Below, in pieces: positions 63,860 to 64,000 of a DNA stretch of 64,000 nucleotides (position 1 is the first letter of the stretch; every line of letters begins with the position of its first letter). Source of the DNA: an uncultured Granulosicoccaceae bacterium. GTDB lineage: Bacteria > Pseudomonadota > Gammaproteobacteria > Granulosicoccales > Granulosicoccaceae. The stretch is from contig CALGLE010000014.1 in the NCBI GenBank assembly GCA_937930305.1, positions 60,226 through 124,225 on the forward strand, given 5' to 3'. The notes under the pieces were generated by a model. It did no database searches, was not told the origin of the DNA, and saw only the letters and a list, made by a program, of their open reading frames with translations. A program made the translations under genes and the position numbers.

Positions 63860-64000
63860 GGCTCTACCCACTTAACGGGGGAACGGGCATTCACTAGACA
63901 CGATTGATAATACCATCCCACCCACAGTGGGCCATGACTCGTGTTCGGTAGTTCTCGAAGTTCCTAAATCCAAAAGCCCGTCTGCTCATCATCTCCATCT
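63860..64000 (-). mobile_element. End of an ISL3-type insertion sequence, cut by the window edge
   Basis: The right edge holds the 3' end of a transposase gene on the minus strand and its downstream terminal sequence. GGCTCTACCC at 63860 is the likely element end, since ISL3-family ends typically start with GGCTCT. The other end is outside the window, so the terminal repeat and the target duplication cannot be confirmed. Confidence 0.5.
63894..64000 (-). CDS. Transposase C-terminus (ISL3 family), partial
   Basis: The minus-strand frame entering from the right edge reads RRAFGFRNFENYRTRVMAHC before stopping at TAG (63894-63896), about 34 residues. The AFGFRNFENYRTRV stretch is the typical last segment of ISL3-family DDE transposases. 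Only the C-terminus is visible, so completeness of the gene is unknown. Confidence 0.6.
   Translation of the reverse strand, partial: MEMMSRRAFGFRNFENYRTRVMAHCGWDGIINRV

Noticed and set aside
63703..63921. Minus-strand ORF of 72 residues over the tRNA-Lys
   Set aside because: It reads through the tRNA in antisense (its C-terminal part is tRNA sequence) and is a common false gene type; its other end overlaps the IS end.

Overview
The window is a stretch of chromosome from what looks like a marine, heterotrophic gammaproteobacterium. The evidence is a complete ybgC-tolQRAB-pal-cpoB locus, the yebC-ruvC-ruvA-ruvB order, aspS next to a NudB-like Nudix gene, Dam-free ordinary codon usage at moderate GC, and many genes for methylated or aminated marine osmolytes. 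I cannot name the genus; a Granulosicoccus/Arenicella-like lineage would fit but is a guess. Apart from an insertion-sequence fragment at the extreme right edge, there are no mobile elements, no CRISPR array and no rRNA. One tRNA (Lys, TTT) is present.

Left part (1-8.7 kb): a homocysteine S-methyltransferase (minus strand) is followed by a DUF445 membrane protein. Divergent to them are a FemAB/CelD-like acetyltransferase and a dual-specificity-type phosphatase. Next come a non-pyrrolysine MttB-family methyltransferase and a GlxA/GbdR-like AraC regulator, then a secreted S41 protease lipoprotein and a DUF5658 protein. From 8.8 to 15.5 kb lies a six-gene minus-strand operon that imports polyamines by an ABC system and starts their gamma-glutamylation pathway (PuuA, PuuB).

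Middle part (15.6-32.3 kb): small membrane proteins, a JmjC/cupin-like oxygenase candidate, a YdcF protein, a second CelD-like acetyltransferase and a DUF4344 metallopeptidase. A divergent aminotransferase/ThDP-enzyme pair follows, then a PLP decarboxylase-CPA2 antiporter-MATE operon. A class V aminotransferase, a MAPEG protein, a well-supported DMSP lyase DddP and an MFS transporter complete the region.

33.1-39.3 kb: a seven-gene minus-strand corrinoid/folate one-carbon operon. In transcription order it encodes a B12-binding corrinoid protein, DUF1638, a PF13769 'virulence factor' family protein, MetV-like and MetF, a methyl-THF:corrinoid methyltransferase and an ASKHA corrinoid-reactivase. 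Together with the distal MttB-family protein, the homocysteine methyltransferase and the GbdR-like regulator this could form a complete aerobic, oxygen-independent-type demethylation route. It would move a methyl group from a quaternary amine (glycine betaine is the leading candidate) to cobalamin, to tetrahydrofolate and on to methylene-THF. Several of these proteins carry similar arginine-rich tails.

Right part (39.5-64 kb): an enoyl-CoA hydratase, small membrane proteins, an adenosine kinase, then aspS-nudB-hydrolase-yebC-ruvCAB. A giant glycine-rich lipoprotein with Ca-binding type repeats follows. Next is a paired class III cyclase/ATPase/TPR regulator with a CRP-family protein, the Tol-Pal operon with an unusually long TolA, tRNA-Lys, and the end of an ISL3-type insertion sequence that runs off the window.
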